Source of the DNA: JBFHRE01 sp041746105
Lineage (GTDB): Bacteria > Actinomycetota > Acidimicrobiia > Spongiisociales > ZC4RG35
NCBI GenBank assembly: GCA_041746105.1
Contig: JBGTHP010000017.1
Span: 186,001 to 250,000 of the forward strand
Direction of reading: 5' to 3'
DNA length: 64,000 nt
Shown here: piece by piece, positions 8,148 to 17,257 of the stretch
Position numbering within the stretch: the stretch's first letter is position 1
Layout of the letters: each line of letters begins with the position of its first letter
Notes under the pieces: generated by a model
What the model was told of the DNA's origin: nothing
Seen by the model: only the letters and a program-made list of their open reading frames with translations
Database searches by the model: none
Made by a program: the position numbers and the translations under genes

Positions 8148-9215
8148 TCAATCGAGATCCGACAGCGCCCGATCGAGGTCATGCCACAGATCGGCGAGGA
8201 CTTCGATTCCAACGCTCATTCGAATCAGACCAGAAGGAAGGTGGTCGGATCCATGGCCGTGGCCCGACCGGCGCTCGAGGCTGGTTTCGACACCACCGAG
8301 TGAGGTCGCATGGACGAGGAGGCGGACCGTGGAACACAGACGATCGGCCGCCTCGTCGCCCCCGGAGAGTTCGAAGGTGACCATCGAACCGGATCCGGGA
8401 TACCGAACCCGAGTGACCGCCCGGTGTTCCAGCAGCATCTTGGCGAGGGCGGCCGCCGAAGCCGAAGCCCTCTCGTAGCGCAGTGGCAGGGTACGAAGAC
8501 CTCTCAAAGCCAAAAAAACCTCCAACGAACCCGGAAAGCCACCACCCAGACGCCTCGAGTCCAGAATCCGTGATTTCAAATCTGGCCGGTTCGTAGACAA
8601 CGTCCCGAGGAGAAGATCCGAATGGCCGCCGATGAATTTGGTGGCCGAATGCATCACGATATCTGCCCCCAATTCGAGGGGACGAGAGCCGAAAGGGGTG
8701 GCAAGAGTCGAGTCGACGGCCACGACCGCCTTGCGCTCGGACACTTCGCACACGGCGCCCACGTCAGTCAGGTCGAGCATGGGGTTCGATGGTGTTTCGA
8801 TCCAGGCGAGATCAACCCTCTTGAGCGAGTCTTTCCACGAAGCGACGTCGGTGGGTTCGATCCGCTCGACTGACCAACGGCCACCGATGGCCCCTCCTTC
8901 GGCCAGAGCCGTTACACCGTGATAACAGTCTGTCGGGAGGGCGATCGTGCCTCCCACTCCCACCAAGTCGAGGACCGCGGACGCGGCTGCCATCCCCGAC
9001 GAGAACACGACCGTTGGACCTCCCTCCAGGCCGGCAATGGCGGCCTCCAAGGCGTCCACTGGGTCCGTTCCTTCGTTGCGGGCATACCAATGGTCACCCC
9101 CTGGAAGGAAATTGGATGCTGGGGTGATCGGATGGTTGAGGGGTGATCCGGCACTGGTCGGCCTCCCGGAAATCACAGCCCAGGTAGCGGGGTCGACCTC
9201 GTCGGGCTCGATCAT
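8148..9215 (-). CDS. Cys/Met metabolism PLP-dependent enzyme (cystathionine gamma-synthase/lyase family)
   Basis: A 355-aa fold-type I PLP enzyme. The Schiff-base lysine is in SATKFIGGHSD, preceded by the VVAVDSTLATPFGSRPLELGAD strand that carries the PLP-ring aspartate. The N-terminal FSSGMAAASAVLDLV holds the phosphate-binding loop. Family members act on homoserine esters, cystathionine or methionine in sulfur amino acid metabolism; the precise reaction (MetB, lyase or methionine gamma-lyase) is not decidable here. It is slightly shorter than the usual 380-400 aa. It overlaps the tricorn gene upstream by 4 nt. Confidence 0.85.
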   Translation of the reverse strand: MIEPDEVDPATWAVISGRPTSAGSPLNHPITPASNFLPGGDHWYARNEGTDPVDALEAAIAGLEGGPTVVFSSGMAAASAVLDLVGVGGTIALPTDCYHGVTALAEGGAIGGRWSVERIEPTDVASWKDSLKRVDLAWIETPSNPMLDLTDVGAVCEVSERKAVVAVDSTLATPFGSRPLELGADIVMHSATKFIGGHSDLLLGTLSTNRPDLKSRILDSRRLGGGFPGSLEVFLALRGLRTLPLRYERASASAAALAKMLLEHRAVTRVRYPGSGSMVTFELSGGDEAADRLCSTVRLLVHATSLGGVETSLERRSGHGHGSDHLPSGLIRMSVGIEVLADLWHDLDRALSDLD

Positions 9216-12200
9216 GGCTGGGGTCGAGACGGCAGAGAAGCCAGGATTGCCTCCAATTCGACCATTCCCCGTTCGAGCTGGGTGTCGACACCCCTTCGGT
9301 AGTCGTCTGGCGTTATCTCAACGAGGATGTCTGGATCGGTGCCGTAGTTTTCGACCGCATATCCGACATCGTTGAACCAGGTCCCGAATTCGGGCTGGGT
9401 CGTGACCGTTCCGTCGACCAACGACTGCTGCGGCCAGATACCAACGACGCCACCCCAGGTCCGAGTCCCGATCAACGGGCCCAACCCGTGCTGTTTGAAG
9501 GTATGCGAAAAGATGTCGCCGTCCGACCCGGTGAGCTCGTTGGTGAGGCATACCATCGGACCGGCCGGGGCATCATATGGGAAGACCGTCATACCCCTCC
9601 ATCTGGTCACCCGATAACCGAGGCGTTTGCGGAGGAGACGTTCCAGAAGGATCTGGCTGACGTTTCCACCGCGGTTGAAGCGAACATCGATCACAAGGCC
9701 GTCGCAGTCGACCTCGGCCCGGAAGCCGCGATGGAACTCGGCGAAGCCCGCTGCCTGCATGTCGGGTATGTGGATGTAGCCGTTGCGACCGTCAGACGAC
9801 TCCTTGACCCTTGCCCTATTCGTATTCACCCAATCCCGGTATCTCAACACAGTCTCCGAGGCGAGAGGGGTCACCACCACCTGTCGTGGCTTGGTGCGCC
9901 CACGGCTCACGGTGATTTCGACCGATTTCCCGGCACGATGGACCAGTTGGGATTCGGGCGAGTGGAGCCGGTCGACCGGGGTCCCGTCGATCTCGAGAAT
10001 TCGATCGCCCGCGATCACACCAACTCCGGGCCGGGCGAGGGGAGACTCTTCCGACCAGCTGTCGCCTTCTGGGACTTTCTGCACACGCCACGTTCCCCGG
10101 CTCCAAACGAGGTCGGCACCGAGCATCCCCTGGGTCCAGGTTGGTTCCGGCCGGTACTCTCCGCCCAGTTCGTATGCATGGCTCGTGCCGAGTTCACCCT
10201 GCATTTCCCACAACAAGTCGGAGAATTCGGCCCGTGAAGAGACCCGGTCGACCAGGCCCCGATACCTCGAGTGGATCGCCGACCAATCGACGCCGCCCAT
10301 GTCCTCGGTCCAGAAAAAGTCACGCTGGAGCCGCCAGGCCTCATCGAACATCTGACGCCACTCTGATCCGGGGTCGACTTCGAGCCGCACCCGGTCGAAA
10401 TCGATCCAGCCTGTCTCGCGAGATGCCGCGTCCTTGCCGTTCTTGTCGTCCTTCCAGCCGGATGGGACAACACGGAGTTTGCGGCCGTAGAGCAACGCCA
10501 TCGCCTTTCGATCGGCCGACAGCGCCACACCGGTCAAACCTTCCGAAACGAGGTCAAGCTTGTCAGAAGCAAAGTCCCACGATTGGAGAGTTTGTTTGGG
10601 CGGGCCATCGGCCGGTGCCTGAGGCTGGAGCGGACGCGAGGTGAAGAACACTTTTCCACGTCCGGCAGCGATCGACGTATACGCACCTGGGGCCACCGGG
10701 AATGCCACGACACGACCGCTCAACCCGTCGACATCGATGACAACTTCTTCCGTTCCCGAGGCTGGTTTGGGGTCCGGTCCGCCCGCCCCCGGCCCCCGAG
10801 GCGTCCGCTGAGCCACGTCGAAGGGCGATGGAGTTCCTGAGGCCAGAACCAGAGCCATCGGCTTGGTCGCCCGTGGGAACCCGTAGTCGTGGAATATCGA
10901 GTCGGGTATCGGCTCGTAGAAACGTCCACCGAGGAAGTAGAGGTATTTGCCTTCGGGATCAAAGGCAGGCGCCCGATCCCCGAATTCTGCCCGCCCGATC
11001 CGATGAATTTTTTTGGATGAGAGCTCATACAAGAACAGGTTGCTCGTCGTGCGGGTGGTGGCAGCACCGAAAGCGAGCCACTTCCCGTCCGGTGACCAGT
11101 CACAGCCCACAATCCATGAGAAAGGGCTGCGATGCAGCAGTCGCACCGAACGCCGGCCCGGCTCGACCAGGAGGAGTTCGTGGCGATTGTTCGTGATGGC
11201 GATCCGGGCAGCGGTGCCAGGTGAAACCGCCATAGAGCGCACCCTTCCCAGATCCTTGTCGAGTTGGGTCTCCTCGCCATTTGTCATGTCGCGCACCAAG
11301 AGTCGCTCATCTCCGGAGGCATCCGAAATGACGAACATCTTGCGCCCGTCCGATGAATAACACGCCAACCTTTCCCGGACCGAGGAGCCTGGGTCGTGGC
11401 GGCGGGCCGCCCCCTCCCAGAGCGGCATCGTGAATGACGAGCCACGGCTGGTGAGCATCACCGAGTGGCCCTCGGGATGGAGATCGAGGCTTCCCAAGTG
11501 TCGAGCCACTGGAACGAACCGGCGGTTGCGTTGCGCCCGCGCCGAAGGGATTCGGACGTCAAGGGGACGGTTTTCGCCGGTGCCGGGATCGAGAATCCAC
11601 AAGTCACCACCCACGTGGTAGACGATCCTCTGTCCGTCGCTGCTCGGGAACCGGGCGAAAAAGTCGGAGTGGTCCGTGTGACGTCGAAGCGAGCGGCCGG
11701 TCGGCGTAACCGAGTAGAGGTTACCGACACCCTCGTGGTCGGACAGGAAGAACAGCCGCCTTTTGACCCACATCGGTGACGCCAGGTTTCCGTCCAAGGT
11801 GATGAGCGACTTGAAACCTTCACCGCGATCGATCCAGAGCCGCCCGGCCAGACCGCCTCGGTATCGTTTCCACCGGGATGGATCGAAACCGTAGCGGGCA
11901 AGCACCGTCCCTTGGTCGCCGATGGCGATTGCTGACCCTGGCCCAACCTCGAGGGACCGGGCAGGGCTGCCATCGGTCGGAACCGCCCAGAGGTGGAACC
12001 ACCCATTGAACGGCGAGCGGTGGTCGCTTGCCACCAGAACTTCGCCTTTCCGCCAGCCCGCCACCCTGGTGTTGGCCGCGAAATACGTCAAACGCCGACT
12101 CGGCCCGCCATCCGCCTCCATCAGATGGACTTCCATCCGGCCCTCATCGCGACTCGTGAAAGCGATGTTGCGGCCATCGGGAGAAAACCGTGGTCCGGCG

Positions 12201-12334
12201 TGGGTCCCTGGGTTGGCGGTCAGGCGATGAGCCAAACCGCCGTCGGTCGAGACGGTCCATAGGTCGTCCTCGACCACAAACACGACACTCTGGCCGCTGA
12301 TTGTGGGATGGCGGTAGTAACCGAGTTCAGCCAC
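9212..12334 (-). CDS. Tricorn-family protease (S41, with beta-propeller domains)
   Basis: A 1040-aa cytoplasmic peptidase. Residues about 1-320 form a six-bladed WD40/PD40-like propeller (PRFSPDGRNIAFTSRDEG, FARFPSSDGQRIVYHVGGDLWI). A second propeller runs to about 640, then come a helical segment, a PDZ-like domain (GVIAGDRILEIDGTPVDRL) and the C-terminal S41 core with GTSHAYELGG (catalytic histidine region) and TNELTGSDGDIFS (nucleophile region). Length matches Thermoplasma and Streptomyces tricorn (about 1030-1070 aa). Tricorn trims peptides released by the proteasome, which fits an actinomycete. It starts with GTG at 12334; the upstream hydrolase gene ends 22 nt before it. Confidence 0.92.
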   Translation of the reverse strand: MAELGYYRHPTISGQSVVFVVEDDLWTVSTDGGLAHRLTANPGTHAGPRFSPDGRNIAFTSRDEGRMEVHLMEADGGPSRRLTYFAANTRVAGWRKGEVLVASDHRSPFNGWFHLWAVPTDGSPARSLEVGPGSAIAIGDQGTVLARYGFDPSRWKRYRGGLAGRLWIDRGEGFKSLITLDGNLASPMWVKRRLFFLSDHEGVGNLYSVTPTGRSLRRHTDHSDFFARFPSSDGQRIVYHVGGDLWILDPGTGENRPLDVRIPSARAQRNRRFVPVARHLGSLDLHPEGHSVMLTSRGSSFTMPLWEGAARRHDPGSSVRERLACYSSDGRKMFVISDASGDERLLVRDMTNGEETQLDKDLGRVRSMAVSPGTAARIAITNNRHELLLVEPGRRSVRLLHRSPFSWIVGCDWSPDGKWLAFGAATTRTTSNLFLYELSSKKIHRIGRAEFGDRAPAFDPEGKYLYFLGGRFYEPIPDSIFHDYGFPRATKPMALVLASGTPSPFDVAQRTPRGPGAGGPDPKPASGTEEVVIDVDGLSGRVVAFPVAPGAYTSIAAGRGKVFFTSRPLQPQAPADGPPKQTLQSWDFASDKLDLVSEGLTGVALSADRKAMALLYGRKLRVVPSGWKDDKNGKDAASRETGWIDFDRVRLEVDPGSEWRQMFDEAWRLQRDFFWTEDMGGVDWSAIHSRYRGLVDRVSSRAEFSDLLWEMQGELGTSHAYELGGEYRPEPTWTQGMLGADLVWSRGTWRVQKVPEGDSWSEESPLARPGVGVIAGDRILEIDGTPVDRLHSPESQLVHRAGKSVEITVSRGRTKPRQVVVTPLASETVLRYRDWVNTNRARVKESSDGRNGYIHIPDMQAAGFAEFHRGFRAEVDCDGLVIDVRFNRGGNVSQILLERLLRKRLGYRVTRWRGMTVFPYDAPAGPMVCLTNELTGSDGDIFSHTFKQHGLGPLIGTRTWGGVVGIWPQQSLVDGTVTTQPEFGTWFNDVGYAVENYGTDPDILVEITPDDYRRGVDTQLERGMVELEAILASLPSRPQP

Positions 12335-12356
12335 AGAACGACACCAAAACGCTCAC

Positions 12357-13367
12357 CTAACGAGCGTTGGAGTTGACGAACGCAACCAAGGTCGATGCGT
12401 ACCGCGCCGGATCTACGTCAACGGATTCAACGTGTCCGGCGCCAGGAATCTCGACTAGGCGAACAAAACTGGGGCGGTCCGCGGCGAGCACCCGGCTGCC
12501 CTCGATCGACACCTTCAAGTCATCGGTCCCGTGAAACACCAAGGTCGGAGAGAAGATCTGGCCGTCACGCTTGAGATAATCCATCAGATCGAGGTTGGAT
12601 CCGGTGGTTACTGCGGAGATGAACGAAGCCACCGCGGTCAGAGTTGGTGGGACCGGTATTCCGAACGGAAGATCCTCCTGACTGGCAGCAAACTCGATGT
12701 TGTCGTTCAGGTTGAGGCTGGGAGAGTCGAGCACCATCGCCAGCACCGACCCCGGCTCCTGTCGATAGGCGTACGCCACGACGATTGCCCCGCCCATCGA
12801 CCATCCATTGAGAATGACGTCACGGGCTCCCTCGGCCTTCGCATACGCCACTGCTGCCTCTAGGTCCTTCCACTCGGTCACACCGTGCTGGTAGTACCCC
12901 GATGGATCGGGCGGTTGGCCCGGATCGTTGCGATAAGAAATCGTGAGCTGCGGGTACCCGGCATCGTCGAGGGCGGCCATCGCCGGCGCAAAATCGGCAG
13001 GTGAGCCGCCGAGACCGTGGACATGGACAACCCAGATGTCGTTACCGCCAAACGTTCGCCATGCATCCATCGGTCCGAGGTCGGACTGATAACTGACCTT
13101 TTCCGCCACCAATCCTGCGTCGACCAAACGCTGCTCGACGTCGGCGAAGGACACGTCCGATGCAACGGTGAAGGCGCCGTCGGTAACCCGGCCCCCGTAG
13201 ATGACGCCTGCGACGCCGTGAAAAAGGACCAGACCAACCAGCAGTACCCACCAGAATCCCTGCCAGATCTTCTTGGATAACTTCCGTTTGGGACGTAGAA
13301 GGGCGGCCTCTTCCTTCAAGCGCTTCTTTTCGCGCTGAAGACGCTCTTTTTCGGTGATCTGTGACAC
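12357..13367 (-). CDS. Membrane-anchored alpha/beta hydrolase
   Basis: A 336-aa protein. It begins with a highly charged cytoplasmic stretch (residues 1-32), then a single transmembrane helix (about 36-58, WQGFWWVLLVGLVLFHGVAGV), then an alpha/beta hydrolase domain. The nucleophile elbow is GWSMGGA, the oxyanion region is HVHGLGG, and the catalytic aspartate and histidine are probably in FHGTDD and GAGHVES. The substrate is unknown; the topology places the catalytic domain outside the cytoplasm. It starts with GTG, and a CACAAT -10-like element is 8 nt upstream. Confidence 0.85.
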   Translation of the reverse strand: MSQITEKERLQREKKRLKEEAALLRPKRKLSKKIWQGFWWVLLVGLVLFHGVAGVIYGGRVTDGAFTVASDVSFADVEQRLVDAGLVAEKVSYQSDLGPMDAWRTFGGNDIWVVHVHGLGGSPADFAPAMAALDDAGYPQLTISYRNDPGQPPDPSGYYQHGVTEWKDLEAAVAYAKAEGARDVILNGWSMGGAIVVAYAYRQEPGSVLAMVLDSPSLNLNDNIEFAASQEDLPFGIPVPPTLTAVASFISAVTTGSNLDLMDYLKRDGQIFSPTLVFHGTDDLKVSIEGSRVLAADRPSFVRLVEIPGAGHVESVDVDPARYASTLVAFVNSNAR

Positions 13368-13413
13368 GGATCACCATTGTGCCGTTCCCACGCCCCGCTT
13401 TCCACTATTTGGC

Positions 13414-14313
13414 CTAGGAGGGAGGAGGGAACACACTGCCGACCAGGATCCCGTCGCCGTCGACGACTGGAACCGGCGCCCCCGCAAAGGTCGCCGACAG
13501 CGCTTGAACCTCGGACAGCTCTGAGGAAAGCCCGACCGAGATCGGTTCCTCCATGATTGCCCCCACCATCACTCCGGGTCCTGTGCGCTCGAGAACCTCC
13601 CTGCGGACGATGCCGACCAGGCGGGCCCGATCGACCACGGCCAGCACCGGTTCCCGATGGATCACGAGGATGTCGGCGGCATCACGCAGAGGTCCGACGA
13701 ATACAGGATCGGTCATTTCCTGAAAAACTCTCGCCGGAGCGGCCCTCACCACCACGGTTCCGCCGTCGGTTTCGCCTCGCAATCTGACTCCAGGGCCAAA
13801 GAAGGTCCTCTGCAGCCAGTTTCCGCCGGGCGCACCGATGACGAGAAGGGTCCCGCGCGGGAGTTGGGAGATGAGCGCCCCTGCGTCGGTCGCCTCGACC
13901 AGCCGATACTCGAGTTCCGGAACGAGGGTGAAGAGGTTTTCGATTACCGACACCGCATGGTCTCGTGAGTCCTCGTCGCGGTATGCACACGCCATGAATG
14001 ACTCGACCGACAATGCCACCCCGAGTCGCCGCGCCACCTCGGCTGCGAGGTGTGAGTGAGGTCCGCCCGCGACCGCCGCCACCACGGAGGTAACTGCGTC
14101 CATGTCGAGATGGATCGGAACGGCAACGCTGGTCAGGTCGAAGCCGGAGAGTTTGCGAGATACGACGAGGCGGGCCCTGTGACGAATGCACGCGTCGTCG
14201 AGATCACCCACCACTCGTTCGTTTTGGCCTCCCGAGATGGCAACTGCCAATTCGCTGCAACCCTGACCTCGAGTCCACAGGATCGGTTCGCCAATGATGT
14301 TGTGACGATCCAT
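13414..14313 (-). CDS. USP-like protein with degenerate CBS-type C-terminus
   Basis: A 299-aa protein. Residues about 30-180 alternate strands and helices as in UspA proteins (LTSVAVPIHLDMDAVTSVVAAVAGG, then GTLLVIGAPGGNWLQRTFFGPGVRL, close to the GSxGxxxxxRxxxGSVA loop). The C-terminal part (about 185-299: DPVFVGPLRDAADILVIHREPVLAVVDRARLVGIVRREVL) looks like a pair of CBS motifs, which often bind adenosyl ligands. The ATG at 14313 was chosen because longer forms would run into the divergent pntA gene. A role in stress or energy sensing is inferred from domains only. Confidence 0.65.
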   Translation of the reverse strand: MDRHNIIGEPILWTRGQGCSELAVAISGGQNERVVGDLDDACIRHRARLVVSRKLSGFDLTSVAVPIHLDMDAVTSVVAAVAGGPHSHLAAEVARRLGVALSVESFMACAYRDEDSRDHAVSVIENLFTLVPELEYRLVEATDAGALISQLPRGTLLVIGAPGGNWLQRTFFGPGVRLRGETDGGTVVVRAAPARVFQEMTDPVFVGPLRDAADILVIHREPVLAVVDRARLVGIVRREVLERTGPGVMVGAIMEEPISVGLSSELSEVQALSATFAGAPVPVVDGDGILVGSVFPPPS

Positions 14314-14364
14314 CGCACAAGTGACGCTAACCGGACTCCTGGCAGAACCCGTCGCCGCGCCAGC

Positions 14365-14378
14365 TAACTTCAACCAGA
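14365..14378 (+). promoter_or_regulatory. -10 element of a leaderless pntA promoter
   Basis: TAACTT at 14365-14370 is followed by 7 nt and the ATG at 14378. The 64-nt space to the divergent USP-like gene must hold both promoters. Confidence 0.4.
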
Positions 14379-15487
14379 TGCGAATCGGATTAGCGCGCCA
14401 AAACCATCTCGAACGACGAGTTGGGCTCAGCCCCGAGATGGTCAAGCGACTCGTTACCGGAGGCCACACCGTCGAATTCGACGAGAGCGCCGGTGTGAGC
14501 GCGGGGTGGAGTGACAACGAGTATCTGGACGCCGGTGCCACGATTGCGGTCCCTGGGGCGGTTTGGAAAGCGGACCTTACCGCCACCGTGTCACAACTCG
14601 ACGACGCCTTCATCGGCGACACCAGCACGGTGATCGGTTTGCTCAGGCCTTTCGACGAGCCGGAAAAGATGAAAAAACTGGCCCAAACCGGAGCCACGAT
14701 CTTCGCGTTCGAGGCCGTACCGAGAACCACCCGCGCCCAATCCCTCGATGCCCTGTCATCTCAGGCAACTGTCGCCGGTTATCAGGCGGTGCTGGAGGCC
14801 GCCGCTCTCTCCAACCGCCTCTACCCGATGCTGACGACGGCCGCCGGAACGCTTCCACCGGCCAGAGTCCTGGTGCTGGGAGCAGGGGTGGCCGGTCTTC
14901 AGGCGATCGCCACGGCCCGCCGCTTGGGGGCGGTGGTATCGGCATTCGACGTTCGCGAGGCCGCTGCCGAACAGGTTCAGAGCCTCGGCGCCACGTTCAT
15001 CTCTGCACAGGTCACGGCTCAGGATGCCGCCTCCTCCGGCGGATATGCAAAAGAGGTCGACAACCAAGAACAAGAGGTGATTCTCCGGACACTGGCACCT
15101 CGAGTCGCCGAGGCCGATGTGGTGATTTCGACAGCCGCTATCCCCGGTCGAGCCGCCCCTCTGTTGATCAATGCAGAGATGGTCGAATCCATGCGTGCCG
15201 GCAGTGTGATCGTGGATGTAGCGGCGGTCACCGGTGGAAACTGCGCATTGACCAAGCCTGGTGAGGTGATCGAGCACCACGGGGTGACGATCGTCGGTTC
15301 AACCGACCTCGAGTCCAGAAAGGCGGGCGACGCATCCAGGATGTACGCGCGCAATATGGTTTCGTTCATAGAACTGTTGACCGGCGACAGCGGGTCGAAA
15401 AATATCGACTGGGATGACGAAATCGTCACTGAGAGTTGTATCGCCAATGAGGGAAAACTCGTACACCCTCGCATCCAGGTGTCGTGA
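14378..15487 (+). CDS. pntA: NAD(P) transhydrogenase alpha subunit part 1-like (orphan)
   Basis: A 369-aa soluble protein of the AlaDH/PNT family. The N-terminal domain (MRIGLARQNHLERRVGLSPEMVKRLVTGGH) and the NAD-binding Rossmann domain (RVLVLGAGVAGLQAIATARRLGAVVSAFD at about residues 160-190) fit PntAA. The RQD-loop region reads AQVTAQDAASSGGYAKE. In two- or three-subunit transhydrogenases pntAB and pntB follow, but here the next genes are a small unrelated membrane protein and a nitroreductase. It may work with subunits encoded elsewhere, or act as a standalone NAD-dependent dehydrogenase of the alanine dehydrogenase superfamily. Confidence 0.8.
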   Translation: MRIGLARQNHLERRVGLSPEMVKRLVTGGHTVEFDESAGVSAGWSDNEYLDAGATIAVPGAVWKADLTATVSQLDDAFIGDTSTVIGLLRPFDEPEKMKKLAQTGATIFAFEAVPRTTRAQSLDALSSQATVAGYQAVLEAAALSNRLYPMLTTAAGTLPPARVLVLGAGVAGLQAIATARRLGAVVSAFDVREAAAEQVQSLGATFISAQVTAQDAASSGGYAKEVDNQEQEVILRTLAPRVAEADVVISTAAIPGRAAPLLINAEMVESMRAGSVIVDVAAVTGGNCALTKPGEVIEHHGVTIVGSTDLESRKAGDASRMYARNMVSFIELLTGDSGSKNIDWDDEIVTESCIANEGKLVHPRIQVS

Positions 15488-15503
15488 CCGCGACCATGAA
15501 GGG

Positions 15504-15839
15504 ATGAGACGGGCGGCCGACGTCGCGGTCGGGACTGCCATCGGTCTCTCAATTGTCTGGATCACCTTTGCTGCCTCCCCTGGAACCGTTCAGGTCGCGA
15601 CCCTGGTCCTGGTGGTCACTTCCCTGATCTGGTTCGCCACCGTCGACTCGGCGCGACTGGTTGATGAACACGGGCGGCCCCACGTCATGTTGTTCCTGCT
15701 GGCCGGCCTTGCGCTCGCGATACTCACCACGGCCGCGCTGGTGCTCAGTGGTGGCACCGTGTTTCTCATCCTCGCCGCCGGGTTGTTGACAATCGTCGTA
15801 GGGTTCGTCAGAGCCATTCGCCACGGAATGTCACTCTGA
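15504..15839 (+). CDS. Small hypothetical membrane protein
   Basis: A 111-aa protein with about four predicted transmembrane helices (VAVGTAIGLSIVWITFAA, TLVLVVTSLIWFAT, MLFLLAGLALAILTTAAL, FLILAAGLLTIVVGFV). Not recognised. It sits where pntAB would be expected, after pntA, but shows none of the usual PntAB features. AAGGG directly precedes the ATG at 15504. It ends in a 1-nt overlap (TGATG) with the nitroreductase gene. Confidence 0.6.
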   Translation: MRRAADVAVGTAIGLSIVWITFAASPGTVQVATLVLVVTSLIWFATVDSARLVDEHGRPHVMLFLLAGLALAILTTAALVLSGGTVFLILAAGLLTIVVGFVRAIRHGMSL

Positions 15840-16420
15840 TGGAGTTCCAGGAGCTGCTCGATGCAAGACGAATGGTTCGATGTTATTCGCCCGATCCGGT
15901 GGACCCCGCCCGCCTTGACAGGATCGCATCTGCCGCAATCCGCACACCGTCCGCCGGCAACACCAGAGCAACCGCAGTTGTGCTCGTAACCGACCCGGCA
16001 CAGCGCAGAGCCATCGCCGAGGCCGCAGACGAGCCGAGTTTTGTGGCGCGCGGCTTCGATCCATGGCTCACGTCGGCACCCGCCATGCTTGCGATTTGTG
16101 TGTCAGAGCCTGCCTATCGGTTGCGTTACGAGTTGCCAGACAAGAGATCGAGCCAAGCGTTGATGATTCCCTACTGGTGGGTTGACGCAGGAGCCGCGCT
16201 GATGGCCTCACTGCTCGCAGCCGTCGACGAAGGCCTGGCTGCGGGGTTTCTGGGCGCCCACGCAATCCCAGAGCTGGAGCGCATCCTCGAGTTACCTGAA
16301 TCGGTCGACGCGCTCGGGATCGTGACCATCGGATATCCGCTCCCCGATCGACGGTCGAATTCGATCGGGCGCGAACCAGCAATAAGACAGCTCCATCAAG
16401 ACCGGTGGTCAGATGAATAG
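15839..16420 (+). CDS. Nitroreductase-family flavoprotein
   Basis: A 193-aa FMN-dependent oxidoreductase fold. It opens with the usual LLDARRMVRCYSPDPVDPARLDRI, where the arginine pair contacts FMN phosphate, followed by AAIRTPSAGNTRATAVVLV. The C-terminal part has AGAALMASLLAAVDEGLAAGFLG and ESVDALGIVTIGYPLPD, the typical end of the fold. Substrate is unknown: family members reduce nitro compounds, quinones or F420-linked substrates. It is translationally coupled to the preceding membrane protein and overlaps the following methyltransferase by 8 nt. Confidence 0.85.
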   Translation: MEFQELLDARRMVRCYSPDPVDPARLDRIASAAIRTPSAGNTRATAVVLVTDPAQRRAIAEAADEPSFVARGFDPWLTSAPAMLAICVSEPAYRLRYELPDKRSSQALMIPYWWVDAGAALMASLLAAVDEGLAAGFLGAHAIPELERILELPESVDALGIVTIGYPLPDRRSNSIGREPAIRQLHQDRWSDE

Positions 16421-17225
16421 TCCACCGATAACGTCGCTTCAGAACTCCCGGATCAAACACCTGGTGAGGTTGAGAGAACGACGGCACCGGAACACGAGCG
16501 GAACCTTTCTAATCGAGGGGTTTCGCGAGATGAGCAGAGCTGTCGAGGCCGGGATCGGCGGAGTCGCCGTCTATTTCTGCCCCGACCTCTTCCTCGGGCA
16601 CAACGAGGGGGCCCTGCTGGCTGCATGGGACACCGCCGGCGCCGAGTTGGTGGAACTCGGGGATGCGGCGTTCCGTAAAGTTTCATATCGCGACCGTCCG
16701 GAGGGACTGCTGGCGGAAGCGGTCCAATTCGAGACAGGACTGGAACGCCTCGAGCCAGGACCCGATCCTCTGTTCTTGGTAGTCGAGTCGATCGAAAAAC
16801 CGGGAAACCTGGGAACAATGCTGCGTACGGCTGATGCAGCCGGCGTGGAGGCGGTGATCGTTTGCGATCAAACCACCGACCCGTTCAACCCCAACGTCGT
16901 CAGAGCATCGCTTGGAACCCTGTTCACGGTTCCGCTCGCGCTGACGGCCTCGGAGGATGCCATCGACTGGCTCACTCGATCCCAAGTGAGGATCGTCGCC
17001 ACCACACCCGCCGCCGACGGTCTGATCTGGGAACTCGACCTCGGTGGCGCGGTGGCCCTGGTGGTCGGATCGGAACAATACGGATTGACTCAGGTCTGGC
17101 TCGAAAGAGCCGGCAACCTCGCCCGGCTCCCGATGGCCGGTCACGCCGATTCGCTCAATGCCGCCATGGCCGCCGGAATTTCGCTTTTCGAGGCCGTGCG
17201 GCAGCGTTGTCCCCGTCCTGCTTGA
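16413..17225 (+). CDS. TrmH/SpoU-family RNA 2'-O-methyltransferase
   Basis: A 270-aa SPOUT methyltransferase acting on rRNA or tRNA ribose. The N-terminal substrate-binding domain starts SLQNSRIKHLVRLRERRHRNTSGTFLIEGFREM. The three SPOUT motifs are visible: ESIEKPGNLGTMLRTADAAG (motif 1, with the conserved asparagine and arginine), VALVVGSEQYGLT (motif 2) and LPMAGHADSLNAAMAAGISLFEAVR (motif 3 knot). The target nucleotide is not predictable. It comes directly before the SOS-regulated exonuclease gene but has no LexA box itself. Confidence 0.9.
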   Translation: MNSPPITSLQNSRIKHLVRLRERRHRNTSGTFLIEGFREMSRAVEAGIGGVAVYFCPDLFLGHNEGALLAAWDTAGAELVELGDAAFRKVSYRDRPEGLLAEAVQFETGLERLEPGPDPLFLVVESIEKPGNLGTMLRTADAAGVEAVIVCDQTTDPFNPNVVRASLGTLFTVPLALTASEDAIDWLTRSQVRIVATTPAADGLIWELDLGGAVALVVGSEQYGLTQVWLERAGNLARLPMAGHADSLNAAMAAGISLFEAVRQRCPRPA

Positions 17226-17257
17226 GTCGAACATATGTTCGATCTAGTGTGGTGGTG
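17222..17257 (+). promoter_or_regulatory. LexA (SOS) box inside a promoter spacer
   Basis: TCGAACATATGTTCGA at 17227-17242 is a perfect palindrome matching the mycobacterial/actinobacterial LexA consensus TCGAAC-N4-GTTCGA. It sits between TTGAGT (-35, 17222-17227) and TAGTGT (-10, 17245-17250), which are 17 nt apart. The predicted transcript start is at or next to the GTG start at 17257, so the message would be leaderless. Bound LexA would block RNA polymerase directly. Confidence 0.88.

Noticed and set aside
14314..14730. Longer N-terminus of the USP-like protein reaching into pntA
   Set aside because: The extra 139 residues are antisense to pntA coding sequence and lack family similarity.
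15504..15839. Small membrane protein as PntAB
   Set aside because: Helix pattern and residues do not resemble PntAB; position alone is not enough.
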